A stretch of DNA of 64,000 nt, taken from assembly GCF_014641855.1 (NCBI RefSeq), contig NZ_BMII01000029.1:1-64000 (forward strand), given 5' to 3'. How positions within the stretch are numbered: position 1 is the first letter of the stretch; each line of letters starts with the position of its first letter. The notes beneath the pieces were generated by a model that worked only from the letters and a program-made list of their open reading frames with translations, was not told the DNA's origin and searched no databases. Positions 22,304 to 35,363 of the stretch are shown here, in pieces. The DNA is from Shewanella inventionis. Its GTDB lineage: Bacteria > Pseudomonadota > Gammaproteobacteria > Enterobacterales > Shewanellaceae. A program made the translations under genes and the position numbers.

Positions 22304-22999
22304 ATGCCAAATGGCCACACTCTTCGACGTTTACACCGTTGGTTTGCACTCGTTGCCGGACTCCAAATGGGGATATGGGCATTATCAGGTACTTACATGG
22401 TATTAATGGATATCGATTTCATTCGTGGAAACACCATCACCACACCACAAACGCCAAGCAAACTATCCGGCGTTAATTATCCATTAGCACAATTACTGCA
22501 ACGATATCCAGATGCCACTCAATTGCGTATAAGCCAACAGCAAACGCAGGCATTTTATCAATTCAAATCACAATCACAGTTAATTATTCTTAATGCCGAC
22601 ACAGGCTTACCGCTTAAACAGCTAACAGAACACCATGCTAGGCACATTGCCCTGAGTGCATATTCGGGAGCAGCAAACATTAAAAATGCATTTTTATTAG
22701 CAAAAACGGCCCCCAGAGAACTCAATCCCAATTGGTTGCCTGTTTGGCAAGTTAACTTTGCCGACATCAGTAACAGCAGTATTTATGTATCGGCCATTTC
22801 AGGCGATATAGTGACAAAACGTCACAACTATTGGCGACTTTTTGATGTGATGTGGATGCTGCATATTATGGATTACGATACTCGCGATAATATCCATAAT
22901 AATTTGCTCACTCTTATGGCTTGCCTAGGATTACTCACCGCAGTTTTCGGCACTCTGTTACTGTTGTGTAGATTACGAAATAACAAGGTGAACCCATGA
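22304..22999 (+). CDS. PepSY-associated membrane protein
   Basis: A 231-residue protein with an N-terminal membrane segment (about 14-36), a periplasmic PepSY-like region, and a C-terminal membrane segment (about 203-222). The motifs LRRLHRWFALVAGLQ at the start and WMLHIMDYDTRDN before the last helix are the histidine-containing signatures of the PepSY-associated TM family, which includes iron-uptake-linked and reductase-like proteins. Its stop overlaps the next gene in ATGA, and the two proteins are clearly related (the next has LHKWLGLLIGLQ and MLHFMDYNSDN). The pair may be one redox complex; the substrate is unknown. Confidence 0.8.
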   Translation: MPNGHTLRRLHRWFALVAGLQMGIWALSGTYMVLMDIDFIRGNTITTPQTPSKLSGVNYPLAQLLQRYPDATQLRISQQQTQAFYQFKSQSQLIILNADTGLPLKQLTEHHARHIALSAYSGAANIKNAFLLAKTAPRELNPNWLPVWQVNFADISNSSIYVSAISGDIVTKRHNYWRLFDVMWMLHIMDYDTRDNIHNNLLTLMACLGLLTAVFGTLLLLCRLRNNKVNP

Positions 23000-24069
23000 T
23001 CCGCTTGCAACAACTGCACAAATGGCTTGGGTTATTAATAGGGCTGCAACTGCTGCTGTGGTTGAGCACCGGTTTGTTGCTAAATATTATCCCACCTGCT
23101 TGGTTTTCTGCTGATTTACACCTGCAAACTCAGCCGACGTCTGAACATGTTACATCATTAAACCAAGACATTAGGGTTTCGATAAATGATGTGGTGAGAT
23201 TGTCTAGCAAGCCGCTAAGTGAAATAGAATTAATCACCATTGTCGACCGCCCGGCATACCAACTCACCCAGTTAGATCGTCAGAAAATATTTATATGGGC
23301 TGACACCATGCTAACCACACACACAAACCAACAAGCATTAAGTATAGTGAGCCTCAGTGAGAGCCAAATACAACAAATCGCCCATGCAAGTTATCGAGGT
23401 GATGCTCCCCTAGAGCCTGCAAAAATACTTAACAATCCCACTACTATGCCTAAAGGCACATTGGTCATTACCGCTCGTGATGAAGTTGGTACACGTATTT
23501 TTGTTAATCGACACTCGGGTAATGTGATAGCACATCAAAATGATCGCTCTGATTATCAGCAGTGGTTATTGATGCTGCATTTTATGGATTACAACTCGGA
23601 CAATGGCGTGAGTTTTAATCACGTTTGGACGCAGATTATGGCTGTGTTAAGTTTATTATTTGCTATAAGCGGTATCCGATTATTGTTACATCAACTGCGA
23701 AAGGGACACTTTTGGCCGCTAAGAAAAAACTCGGCGACGGTCAATCTCTATCACGCGGGTCAATTCATTGCACAACTCAATGGTCGCTCAGGTGTTATGC
23801 TCGACAATATCAACCGCTATGCTGGTCAAGGTAAAGGGTTAATCACCCAATGTGGTGGTGGAGGCCAGTGCGGTTTATGCGCGCTGCAGTACTTAACCAA
23901 CCCGCCAGCCCCTAGCAAACATGACATTGCCAAATTAAGCGCACGTAAACTAACTCAAGGATATCGCCTCAGCTGCCAGCATATAGTCAGTAATGCAGAC
24001 TTAGGCTTAAGCTCACACCAGCTCAGCCAGTGGTATGAAAATGACTCTAAAATGAATAAACAAACCTGA
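22996..24069 (+). CDS. PepSY membrane protein fused to a [2Fe-2S] ferredoxin domain
   Basis: A 357-residue protein. Residues 1-238 repeat the PepSY-associated membrane architecture of its neighbour (membrane segments about 10-32 and 213-232; HFMDYNSDN near 195-203). Residues about 246-335 form a plant-type ferredoxin domain with C286, C292, C295 and C327 in the spacing CGGGGxCGxC plus a distal RLSC, as in the NqrF N-terminal domain. The cytoplasmic cluster could pass electrons to haem or metal handled by the membrane part. It is the second gene of a two-gene operon (4-bp overlap). The function is inferred from domains only. Confidence 0.82.
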   Translation: MIRLQQLHKWLGLLIGLQLLLWLSTGLLLNIIPPAWFSADLHLQTQPTSEHVTSLNQDIRVSINDVVRLSSKPLSEIELITIVDRPAYQLTQLDRQKIFIWADTMLTTHTNQQALSIVSLSESQIQQIAHASYRGDAPLEPAKILNNPTTMPKGTLVITARDEVGTRIFVNRHSGNVIAHQNDRSDYQQWLLMLHFMDYNSDNGVSFNHVWTQIMAVLSLLFAISGIRLLLHQLRKGHFWPLRKNSATVNLYHAGQFIAQLNGRSGVMLDNINRYAGQGKGLITQCGGGGQCGLCALQYLTNPPAPSKHDIAKLSARKLTQGYRLSCQHIVSNADLGLSSHQLSQWYENDSKMNKQT

Positions 24070-24336
24070 GCTCTGGATAACAAACGCCTTTCAAACAACC
24101 ATTTGTCTTACTAACTGCGTTACTTGTATATAATAAAAAGACTTGTTACTAAAACAAATGACAAATTTGAAAGTAGACCAGAATTAACGTTTTGATTTTT
24201 AACATCATAAACCCATCTTTTATCCAAACTTCTGAATAACAACTTACAATGACTAAATTTTAACCATGAGGTGCCGATAACAAGTTATAGTAGAGGAAAT
24301 ATCCCAGATAGATTTATCAGCACAGGAGGGCCTGAC

Positions 24337-24657
24337 ATGAGTATCGACAGCATTTATGCCATGCTAGCAAGACCTGTGCGCGCGGTAAGTGAACGCAGAA
24401 GGATCGTTGAGCAGGTCAAAAACACTAGTGCTCTCAACGCTGATAGCCATGAGGCGCCGCAAACGCAACTCCCCCCTAAAATTCCCCACCAAACCCTTGT
24501 TGCCAAAAAAGCCCTTGTTCGCAAAGAACGGCGCGCAAAATTGCGCACCATCGACGACAAAAAAAATCTCGGCAGCCGCTTAAGGCGAATGACCACCGAC
24601 GAGCGATTTTCCACTCGTGGAGAAACCGCCAGTCAGCATATTGATATAGAGGTGTAG
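24337..24657 (+). CDS. Small basic protein of unknown function
   Basis: A 106-residue soluble protein that I do not recognise. It starts at ATG 24337, preceded by a strong AGGAGGG ribosome site, which argues that it is translated. It is rich in Arg and Lys, with a basic middle (about 55-90, including KKALVRKERRAKLR), and no Cys, signal peptide or membrane segment. It is convergent with glpK (11 bp between stops). A nucleic-acid-binding or regulatory role is possible but unsupported. The upstream 267 bp contain no feature I can support. Confidence 0.6.
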   Translation: MSIDSIYAMLARPVRAVSERRRIVEQVKNTSALNADSHEAPQTQLPPKIPHQTLVAKKALVRKERRAKLRTIDDKKNLGSRLRRMTTDERFSTRGETASQHIDIEV

Positions 24658-24668
24658 CATTACGTATT

Positions 24669-26183
<1,515 letters not shown>

Positions 26184-26368
26184 TTATTATGATTATTTTA
26201 TATGATTTATCTGCTTAATTAGCCAATACTACATCCTACCTCGACACCTAAATTTAATGCAAGTATGTTTGCCGTTAATGACCATTTTTACATGACGATA
26301 CAGATTAGGGATACTCCCACAACAACTCAAATCGTTGCCATAACGTATATTGCATTTGTCATAAAATA

Positions 26369-26394
26369 AAACGCCCCGCAGATGCAGGGCGTTT
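26369..26394 (-). terminator. Rho-independent terminator of the FadL-type gene
   Basis: Arms AAACGCCC and GGGCGTTT with an inner GCA/TGC pair flank a short loop, and the minus strand continues into TTTATTTTATG. It lies 19 bp past the stop of the porin gene. The remainder of 26166-26368 holds nothing I can support. Confidence 0.85.
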
Positions 26395-26412
26395 CAATTA
26401 TTGGTTTATCGA

Positions 26413-27759
26413 TTACATTTTATAGCTAAGTTGTAATCCAGTTAACCATACATGGCCGGTTGCTTCACCACTATAGCCGATTGATGCTAAACCAAGTAAG
26501 TCTTGAGTTTCGTCAATCGGCGCATCGCCATGCATACGAATATAAGTGACACCAAGATCGACACTGAGATTCTTAGACATTTGGTAGCCCGCACCCATGC
26601 TAAACCATAGGCGATCTGAGTCAGGGATTGTAGTCGTACGATGCTCATCATCTACAGCTGTATTATCAAGCGCGATACCAGCACGTAAGGTTAATTGATC
26701 GTCAATGCTGTAAGTCGTGCCGATTGAGTAGCGCCAGTTATCTTTAAAGTTTTCTTCTTTAACAACGTCAGACTCAAGATCGCCAGTCGGTTTTACCTCA
26801 CCAGGGAAATAAGCCACTAAACGCTCAAAGGTACTCCATTCTGTCCAGTTAACGCTGGCATGCACAGCCCAGTTTTCTGTTAGTTGGTGATATGATGCCA
26901 ACTCAGCAAATGCAGGAAGCTCGATTGGTAGGTAACCCTCAATTTCAATGTCTTGCCCACCGTTGTAAACCACACCAGATACTGAACCGTCTAAATCGAG
27001 ATCAACGCCACTGTGGTAGGCTAAACCAATCCGGTTGTTTGCATTAATTTGCCAACTTGCACCCGCTTTCCAGCCGTAACCAATGTCATCACCTTCCATC
27101 GATTTAAGCTCTGTGCCTGCCGCAGGCAATGCCGCTGATATTGTTGCTGGTACATTGGCTTTAATCGCATCAATCCAGCCAGGTGTTGTAGCGCTAACTT
27201 CGCCTTCACCATAAACCAAACGAAGACCAGCGCCCACTGTAACACTGTCATCAACGCGATAAGCGATATTCGGGTTAAATTCAACGGTGGTGATTGCGGT
27301 GTGGCTACCAAAAATAGCCGAGGCACTTGTGGTGTCGGTTTCAGTGGCTAAACCATAGTTAGAATTAACTGCAAGGCCCCAAGTCCAATTGTCATTGAGT
27401 TGATTAGAATAATAAAAGTTAGGTACAAGGGCATTGTCTGCCACATCGATTTCGTCAGCATCAATAACTACCGCATCTGAGCCTAACAAAGGAGAAGTGA
27501 TACTCACATCACCTAACACATCGATATCTGGCATAACGTAAATGCCGCCAGCCGAAAGCTGACGACCTTCAAGGTAAGCTAACATCGCAGGATTACGTGC
27601 TTGCGTTGAGGCATTATCGGCAATAGCAGCTTCGCCTGCAAATGCGCGACCTAGGCCTGTTGCTGAAGATTCTGCAAGTTGAAAACCTGCTGCATTGACT
27701 TGAGTTGTTGCTCCAAATACGATGGCACTAATGGCCAAAGTTAACACTGTTTTTTTCAT
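26413..27759 (-). CDS. OmpP1/FadL family outer membrane transport protein
   Basis: Outer membrane beta-barrel for long-chain fatty acids or other hydrophobic molecules. The protein (448 residues from ATG 27759) has a signal peptide ending at VNA near 24, and a mature start AGFQLAESSATGLGRAFAGEA typical in parts of the FadL hatch domain. It ends in a hydrophobic LQLSYKM, a terminal beta strand. An ATG two codons upstream (27765) is possible; the downstream one fits the AGAGA ribosome site better. The exact substrate cannot be read. Confidence 0.88.
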   Translation of the reverse strand: MKKTVLTLAISAIVFGATTQVNAAGFQLAESSATGLGRAFAGEAAIADNASTQARNPAMLAYLEGRQLSAGGIYVMPDIDVLGDVSITSPLLGSDAVVIDADEIDVADNALVPNFYYSNQLNDNWTWGLAVNSNYGLATETDTTSASAIFGSHTAITTVEFNPNIAYRVDDSVTVGAGLRLVYGEGEVSATTPGWIDAIKANVPATISAALPAAGTELKSMEGDDIGYGWKAGASWQINANNRIGLAYHSGVDLDLDGSVSGVVYNGGQDIEIEGYLPIELPAFAELASYHQLTENWAVHASVNWTEWSTFERLVAYFPGEVKPTGDLESDVVKEENFKDNWRYSIGTTYSIDDQLTLRAGIALDNTAVDDEHRTTTIPDSDRLWFSMGAGYQMSKNLSVDLGVTYIRMHGDAPIDETQDLLGLASIGYSGEATGHVWLTGLQLSYKM

Positions 27760-28249
27760 TATCATTCTCTGTGCTTAAGATCCATACTGCTTGAACCGGC
27801 CTTAAATAGAGTAAAAGCTCGATTCAAATGAGGCATCAGTTTACGGATCCCAACTCGCTTTGCAACAGGGGTTACCTTGCTAAAAGGGCTAAATAAGTCG
27901 ATTTAAAACTGTGATCTAGTGCAATATTTTTAATTTTTATCTCACCTTACAACGTAAAAATAAAAATGACTGTACGCTCAAACTATCAAACTTATAGAAG
28001 TAAGTTAATTTAACAAATAAAAATAAACACTTAGCAAGTACTCATCCGAACGCTAGTTAACTTTTAAAACTGGGCGTGTCCACTTAATACCAAGATATAA
28101 TGCGTGTTTTATCCAATTTCAAACATCAATAAATTTACAAAAAAAAATAAAAAAACCTCTCTTTGCCCGCAAAGAGAGGTTCTAAAACAGTAAATTTTCG
28201 CAACTTTAACGGCGCAAAATCCGTCAGTACGTGTTAACTACAGGTCAAG
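27760..28249. other. 490-bp intergenic stretch between the FadL-type gene and leuD
   Basis: AT-rich sequence with the promoter region of the minus-strand porin gene on the left and the leu terminator on the right. No open frame with a ribosome site and no RNA gene is visible. No FadR-like site was recognised. Confidence 0.6.
28154..28181 (-). terminator. Rho-independent terminator of leuABCD
   Basis: A perfect 12-bp stem (AACCTCTCTTTG and its complement) with a 4-nt loop is followed on the minus strand by TTTTTTATTTTTTTT. It lies about 70 bp past the leuD stop. Confidence 0.92.
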
Positions 28250-28855
28250 TTATGCAAACCATGCTGGGATGTTAGCTTCGTAATCACTGATGCTCTGTTC
28301 AAAAGACAAGGTCAACCCAATCGCATCTAATCCATTAAGTAATTTATGTCTTGCAGACTCGACCAAACTAAAACCAAACACCTTACCTGAAGGTGACGTG
28401 ACGGTTAATGCTTGTAAATCGACGGTTATTTGTGCACCCTCGCTTGCTTCAACCTCATCCATTAGCTGTTGTACTTGCTCTGAAGGCAGCTTTACCGGTA
28501 ATAAGCCATTATTAATGGAGTTACCATAAAAAATATCTGCAAACGTCGGAGCAATAATCACTCGCAAACCAAAGTCAGCTAACGCCCAAGGCGCATGCTC
28601 GCGAGATGAACCACAACCAAAGTTCTCTTGAGCGAGTAAAATAGAAGCCCCTTTGTAGCGAGGCTTATTTAACGCAAAATCAGGATTCGGTTGATCACCA
28701 GCATCGTCTAAATAACGCCAGTCATGAAATAAATGCACACCAAAGCCATCGCGAGTCACTTTAGACAAAAATTGCTTTGGAATAATCTGATCAGTATCGA
28801 TATTGGCGCTATTAATGACTACCGCTAAACCGGTATGGGCAGTAAATGCTTGCAT
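28250..28855 (-). CDS. leuD: 3-isopropylmalate dehydratase, small subunit
   Basis: Swivel domain of isopropylmalate isomerase, which with LeuC converts 2- to 3-isopropylmalate in leucine synthesis. The 201-residue protein has the segment [15 protein letters not shown] (about 76-90), the conserved active-site loop. It is the last gene of the leu operon, 19 bp after leuC. Confidence 0.97.
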   Translation of the reverse strand: MQAFTAHTGLAVVINSANIDTDQIIPKQFLSKVTRDGFGVHLFHDWRYLDDAGDQPNPDFALNKPRYKGASILLAQENFGCGSSREHAPWALADFGLRVIIAPTFADIFYGNSINNGLLPVKLPSEQVQQLMDEVEASEGAQITVDLQALTVTSPSGKVFGFSLVESARHKLLNGLDAIGLTLSFEQSISDYEANIPAWFA

Positions 28856-28874
28856 GTTTCTCTCCTATCTCGGT

Positions 28875-30287
28875 TTAGTATGGTTTACGGATATCGACAA
28901 AGTGACCAGCCACAGCTGCTGCAGCGGCCATTGCCGGACTCACCAAATGGGTGCGACTTCCACGCCCTTGACGCCCTTCAAAGTTACGGTTACTGGTTGA
29001 TGCACAGCGATCACCCGGCTCTAAACGGTCATCGTTCATTGCTAAGCACATCGAGCATCCTGGTAAGCGCCATTCAAACCCGGCCTCAATAAAGATCTTA
29101 TCTAAGCCTTCAGCTTCTGCTTGCAGTTTTACCTGGCCTGAACCCGGTACCACAATGGCCACCACCCCCTCAGCCACTTTACGATTTTTAGCATGAGCTG
29201 CTGCAGAACGTAAATCTTCGATACGTGAATTAGTACAAGAACCAATAAATACCTTGTTAATACTAATGTCGGTCATTTTAGTGCCGGGGGTTAAACCAAT
29301 GTACTCTAATGCTTTTACCATACTGGTACGGTTAGTCATGTTAGGTTCATCTTGCGGGTTAGGGACCACACCATCAATAGCCACAACTTGTCCAGGGTTG
29401 GTCCCCCAGGTTAACTGTGGGGCAATATCTTTAGCCTCTAAAACCACTTCGGCATCAAACACTGCGTCAGCATCGGTTTTAAGTTGTGACCATGCGGCAA
29501 CGGCTTGTTCCCATACGGCATCTTTGGGCGCAAACTCACGGCCTTTTAAGTAATCAAAAGTCGTTTGGTCAGGTGCCACCATGCCGGCTTTAGCGCCCAT
29601 TTCAATGGCCATGTTACATAAGGTCATGCGACCTTCCATGGTTAACGCTTCAATGGCTTGGCCACAAAACTCAACCACATAACCTGTACCGCCATCCATA
29701 CCTAGCTTACCGATAATCGCTAGTACAATATCTTTTGCCGTTACGCCATCAGTTACCTGGCCGCGTACTTCAACCTTCATGGTTTTGGCTTTTAATTGGC
29801 GTAAGGTTTGTGTTGCTAAAACATGCTCAACTTCTGATGTACCAATACCAAAGGCCAACGCACCAAATGCGCCATGAGTGGCTGTGTGTGAGTCGCCACA
29901 CACAATGACTGTGCCAGGTAGAGTAATACCGAGCTCAGGCCCCATAACATGCACGATACCCTGGTTTGGGTGGTGAATGTCGTATAAACGCACGCCAAAC
30001 TCTTTACAGTTTTGCGCTAGCGTTTCTACCTGTGTACGCGCCATTGGGCTTAAGGCATCTAAACTTGCGCTACGGGTCGAGGTATTATGATCCATAGTGG
30101 CAAAGGTTTTTTCTGGTGCGCGTAATTGACGTCCAGCCACTTTTAATCCACTAAAGGCTTGTGGTGATGTCACTTCATGCACTAAATGGCGATCAACATA
30201 TACGATTGGCGCTTCACCTTCTGGGCTAGCAACAACGTGTGCATCCCATACTTTTTCATATAAGGTTTTACCTGTCACTTGGCTCAT
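28875..30287 (-). CDS. leuC: 3-isopropylmalate dehydratase, large subunit
   Basis: Aconitase-fold subunit carrying the [4Fe-4S] cluster. The 470-residue protein has the cluster cysteines in GSCTNSR (about 346-352) and in the paired CSMCLAMN (about 408-415). It forms the isomerase with LeuD. The leuB stop directly abuts its start. Confidence 0.97.
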   Translation of the reverse strand: MSQVTGKTLYEKVWDAHVVASPEGEAPIVYVDRHLVHEVTSPQAFSGLKVAGRQLRAPEKTFATMDHNTSTRSASLDALSPMARTQVETLAQNCKEFGVRLYDIHHPNQGIVHVMGPELGITLPGTVIVCGDSHTATHGAFGALAFGIGTSEVEHVLATQTLRQLKAKTMKVEVRGQVTDGVTAKDIVLAIIGKLGMDGGTGYVVEFCGQAIEALTMEGRMTLCNMAIEMGAKAGMVAPDQTTFDYLKGREFAPKDAVWEQAVAAWSQLKTDADAVFDAEVVLEAKDIAPQLTWGTNPGQVVAIDGVVPNPQDEPNMTNRTSMVKALEYIGLTPGTKMTDISINKVFIGSCTNSRIEDLRSAAAHAKNRKVAEGVVAIVVPGSGQVKLQAEAEGLDKIFIEAGFEWRLPGCSMCLAMNDDRLEPGDRCASTSNRNFEGRQGRGSRTHLVSPAMAAAAAVAGHFVDIRKPY

Positions 30288-32947
<2,660 letters not shown>

Positions 32948-33032
32948 CGAATTTCTCCATCGACCATCTTGTTTGTATTTCACCTAACTGCAAATATCAC
33001 AACCGGCTCGTTTCAAAAGGGCTAAAAACAAA

Positions 33033-33060
33033 AAACCCCGCGACTATTAGCGCGGGGTTT
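33033..33060 (-). terminator. Transcription attenuator of the leu operon
   Basis: Arms AAACCCCGCG and CGCGGGGTTT with an 8-nt loop are followed on the minus strand by TTTTTTGTTTTT. The hairpin sits between the leader peptide stop and leuA, the arrangement of amino-acid-responsive attenuation. Upstream leader sequences that would form the alternative antiterminator were not folded. Confidence 0.9.
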
Positions 33061-33076
33061 GTGTAGGCTGAATGCG

Positions 33077-33160
33077 TTATTTCGCATGTAACACAAAGGA
33101 CTCCGCGCAGTCTATGCGAGAGAGGAGTAGGAGTCCGAGTAAAATTGATTGTGTGTTCAT
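33077..33160 (-). CDS. leuL: leu operon leader peptide
   Basis: A 27-codon open frame starting at ATG 33160. It contains the leucine run LLGLLLL (residues 7-13), coded by TTA, CTC, CTC, CTA, CTC and CTC around one glycine. It ends 17 bp before the attenuator hairpin. Ribosome stalling at these codons when charged tRNA-Leu is scarce would favour readthrough into leuABCD, as in enterobacteria. The mix of CTA and CTC is consistent with use of rarer leucine codons as sensors. Confidence 0.88.
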   Translation of the reverse strand: MNTQSILLGLLLLSRIDCAESFVLHAK

Positions 33161-33499
33161 GGTTTTAGTATTCACTTTAAACAATTTAATATTCACATTT
33201 AAGCAAACATTATTAAATATATATGCTGTAAAACTTTTCTATGCCTAATATTTAACGCGAGCAGGCGCTGCTGTCAACCCTAAATTACTCAACTTGAGAA
33301 AGATTACTAATGTACTAGTACTTCATTACAGCAAGTAAGCGATAATACTTCGTTGATTTACCTTCATAACCTATCTGGAACACCTAAGTGTGCAAGATCA
33401 AATTTTATCAATTTAACTGGCAACATCATTGATATTTTTGTGTAACAACACGCAAAAAATCGTATACTTCGAGCAATTAAATTTGAGAAGAAGCGATCG
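33161..33499. other. 339-bp divergent intergenic region, leuL to TPR gene
   Basis: Very AT-rich. It must hold the leu promoter (minus strand) and the promoter of the gene at 33500, but several equally weak -10/-35 pairs are possible and I cannot choose. No gene is seen. Confidence 0.55.
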
Positions 33500-35326
33500 A
33501 TGACGCGTGTGAAACCGGCTAATAAGAGTACATTTATTCAATTTACGAACTTTGTTTTTAGCTTATTCCTTTTTATCTTAGTTTCCCCTTCCTTTGCGAT
33601 GCCATCACAAGAGCTATTGCTCAGTGAAGATATCATTCAAAGAACCCAATTACTCAGTGTGAGTGAGCAATTAAACGTCATCAATAGCATTAATTCGCAA
33701 CGCTCAGAAGATGCAAACACCCTAATTACCGCACTTGAGAAAAAACATGCTCAACAACCTTTGGCCAATGCCGATGCTCTGAGACTGTCGCTTTTGCGTT
33801 GCTTTAATTTATTAGAGTTTGGAGAGTTAGACCAAGCTATTTCCTTATCCAAGCAAGGTGAGCTATCTGCAAGAGAATTAAAATATGATTCTGCAAGGCC
33901 TTACTTTATGTTGTGTGAGGCGTCGGCTAGGCAGACCCTTGGCCAAATGTTACAAGAACAACTTCTCACAGAAGAGGCTTTACGCCTTGCTAAACGTTAT
34001 TCTGAAAAACAAGCGATTGTTAATAGTCTCTATTTAAAAAGCAGGCAAAACACTAGCCTTGAAAACTACAATCAATCAATTGAAGATTTGCGTTTAGCAC
34101 TTGATTTATTTGATGAATCATTAGAACAATTTCAACATTGGTATTTATTACCTTTATCTTACTTAAAAGCTGAAATATCAAACGTATTTTTTTCTATGGG
34201 TGATACTGAAGAATCTCTACATTTTGCTGAATTAGCGAACTCAGATCCTTCTGCATTTGGAAAACTAAATTTCGCTTATGCCATTAATCTAGCAAGAATT
34301 AATATTGTTTTTAATAATAGAGATAAAGTCATTTTTTATCTCGCTGCTGCTGAAGCTGAAAATACTAAAAACACGGCAGAAAAAGATATTGCAATTGGTA
34401 ACGCAATTCTTGCAGGAATAAACCTATATGTAGGTAATACTGATTTAGCAACTAAGCAAGCATTATCAAGCATTGAGGTACTAACCAAATACCAAGAACC
34501 ACTTTACGTTATGCGCATTAAACGCACGTTAGCAAAGGTGTATTTTGCGCAACAAAAAGATGCACAGGCATTAGCACTGCTGCATGAGATTATTGAACAG
34601 GCAACCCAGGCAAAACAGTTTTCAGATTTAGAAGAGTTTAATCAAATTGTCAGTGAATATTACGCAAGTAAAAACCTATTTGAATCTGCCTATCATTACC
34701 AAGTTGAACGCTTTAATGCTGCAAAGCAAGCCAATAGTAAATTAAACAATGCTCATTTTATGCAGTACAAAGCGCAACTAACAGCGCAAAACGACACGCC
34801 TCAAACAATTGAAACCCCAACCATAAGCCTTGGACAAAATCTGGCAATCGCGGCTCTTATTATTTTGCTTTTATCTATCGGATTAGTGCTCTTTTTAATC
34901 AAAAAGCCTCTTATGCTAACCGATAACGATAAAGAGGAAACCCAAGAGCAGCGCATTAACGCTTTGCTCAATAATGCTAAACAAGGCCACTACCAACTCA
35001 GTATGTTGTTAGTGAATGTCAATCATATGCGTCAAGTGGACATGCCGCATTTAATGCAACAGTTTCAACACACGCTTCGCGAACAAGATCAGCTATTTCG
35101 CCACAATCTAGATGAAGTGATTATTTTATTACCACACACTTCTACCGAGGGCGCCACACGCGTCATGCATCAAATCGAACAAGTGTTAACGCAATGGCCA
35201 GCTGACAACAAAAAAAGTATCGGTATTGCCAACCTGCAATTACTGGATACATTTGAAGGATTAATGAAAAAAGCGGTGTTAAACCAATTAAGTAAAATGA
35301 AACCACAAGATACGTCATCAACTTAA
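33500..35326 (+). CDS. TPR sensor protein with a degenerate GGDEF domain
   Basis: A 608-residue protein with a signal or anchor segment (about 13-33, cut possible after SFA), a long helical periplasmic part with TPR-like repeats (about 90-410), a membrane segment (448-467), and a cytoplasmic C-terminal domain (about 480-600). This last domain follows the diguanylate cyclase pattern, with QLSMLLVNVNHMRQVD-like start and IILLPHTSTEGA after the active loop. The GGDEF signature itself is NLDEV at 536-540, so it should not make c-di-GMP. A signalling or binding role is inferred. It is transcribed alone, opposite leu. Confidence 0.75.
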   Translation: MTRVKPANKSTFIQFTNFVFSLFLFILVSPSFAMPSQELLLSEDIIQRTQLLSVSEQLNVINSINSQRSEDANTLITALEKKHAQQPLANADALRLSLLRCFNLLEFGELDQAISLSKQGELSARELKYDSARPYFMLCEASARQTLGQMLQEQLLTEEALRLAKRYSEKQAIVNSLYLKSRQNTSLENYNQSIEDLRLALDLFDESLEQFQHWYLLPLSYLKAEISNVFFSMGDTEESLHFAELANSDPSAFGKLNFAYAINLARINIVFNNRDKVIFYLAAAEAENTKNTAEKDIAIGNAILAGINLYVGNTDLATKQALSSIEVLTKYQEPLYVMRIKRTLAKVYFAQQKDAQALALLHEIIEQATQAKQFSDLEEFNQIVSEYYASKNLFESAYHYQVERFNAAKQANSKLNNAHFMQYKAQLTAQNDTPQTIETPTISLGQNLAIAALIILLLSIGLVLFLIKKPLMLTDNDKEETQEQRINALLNNAKQGHYQLSMLLVNVNHMRQVDMPHLMQQFQHTLREQDQLFRHNLDEVIILLPHTSTEGATRVMHQIEQVLTQWPADNKKSIGIANLQLLDTFEGLMKKAVLNQLSKMKPQDTSST

Positions 35327-35363
35327 CCATTAAGCTGACGCGATAACGGCAAGGGGCTAAGCG

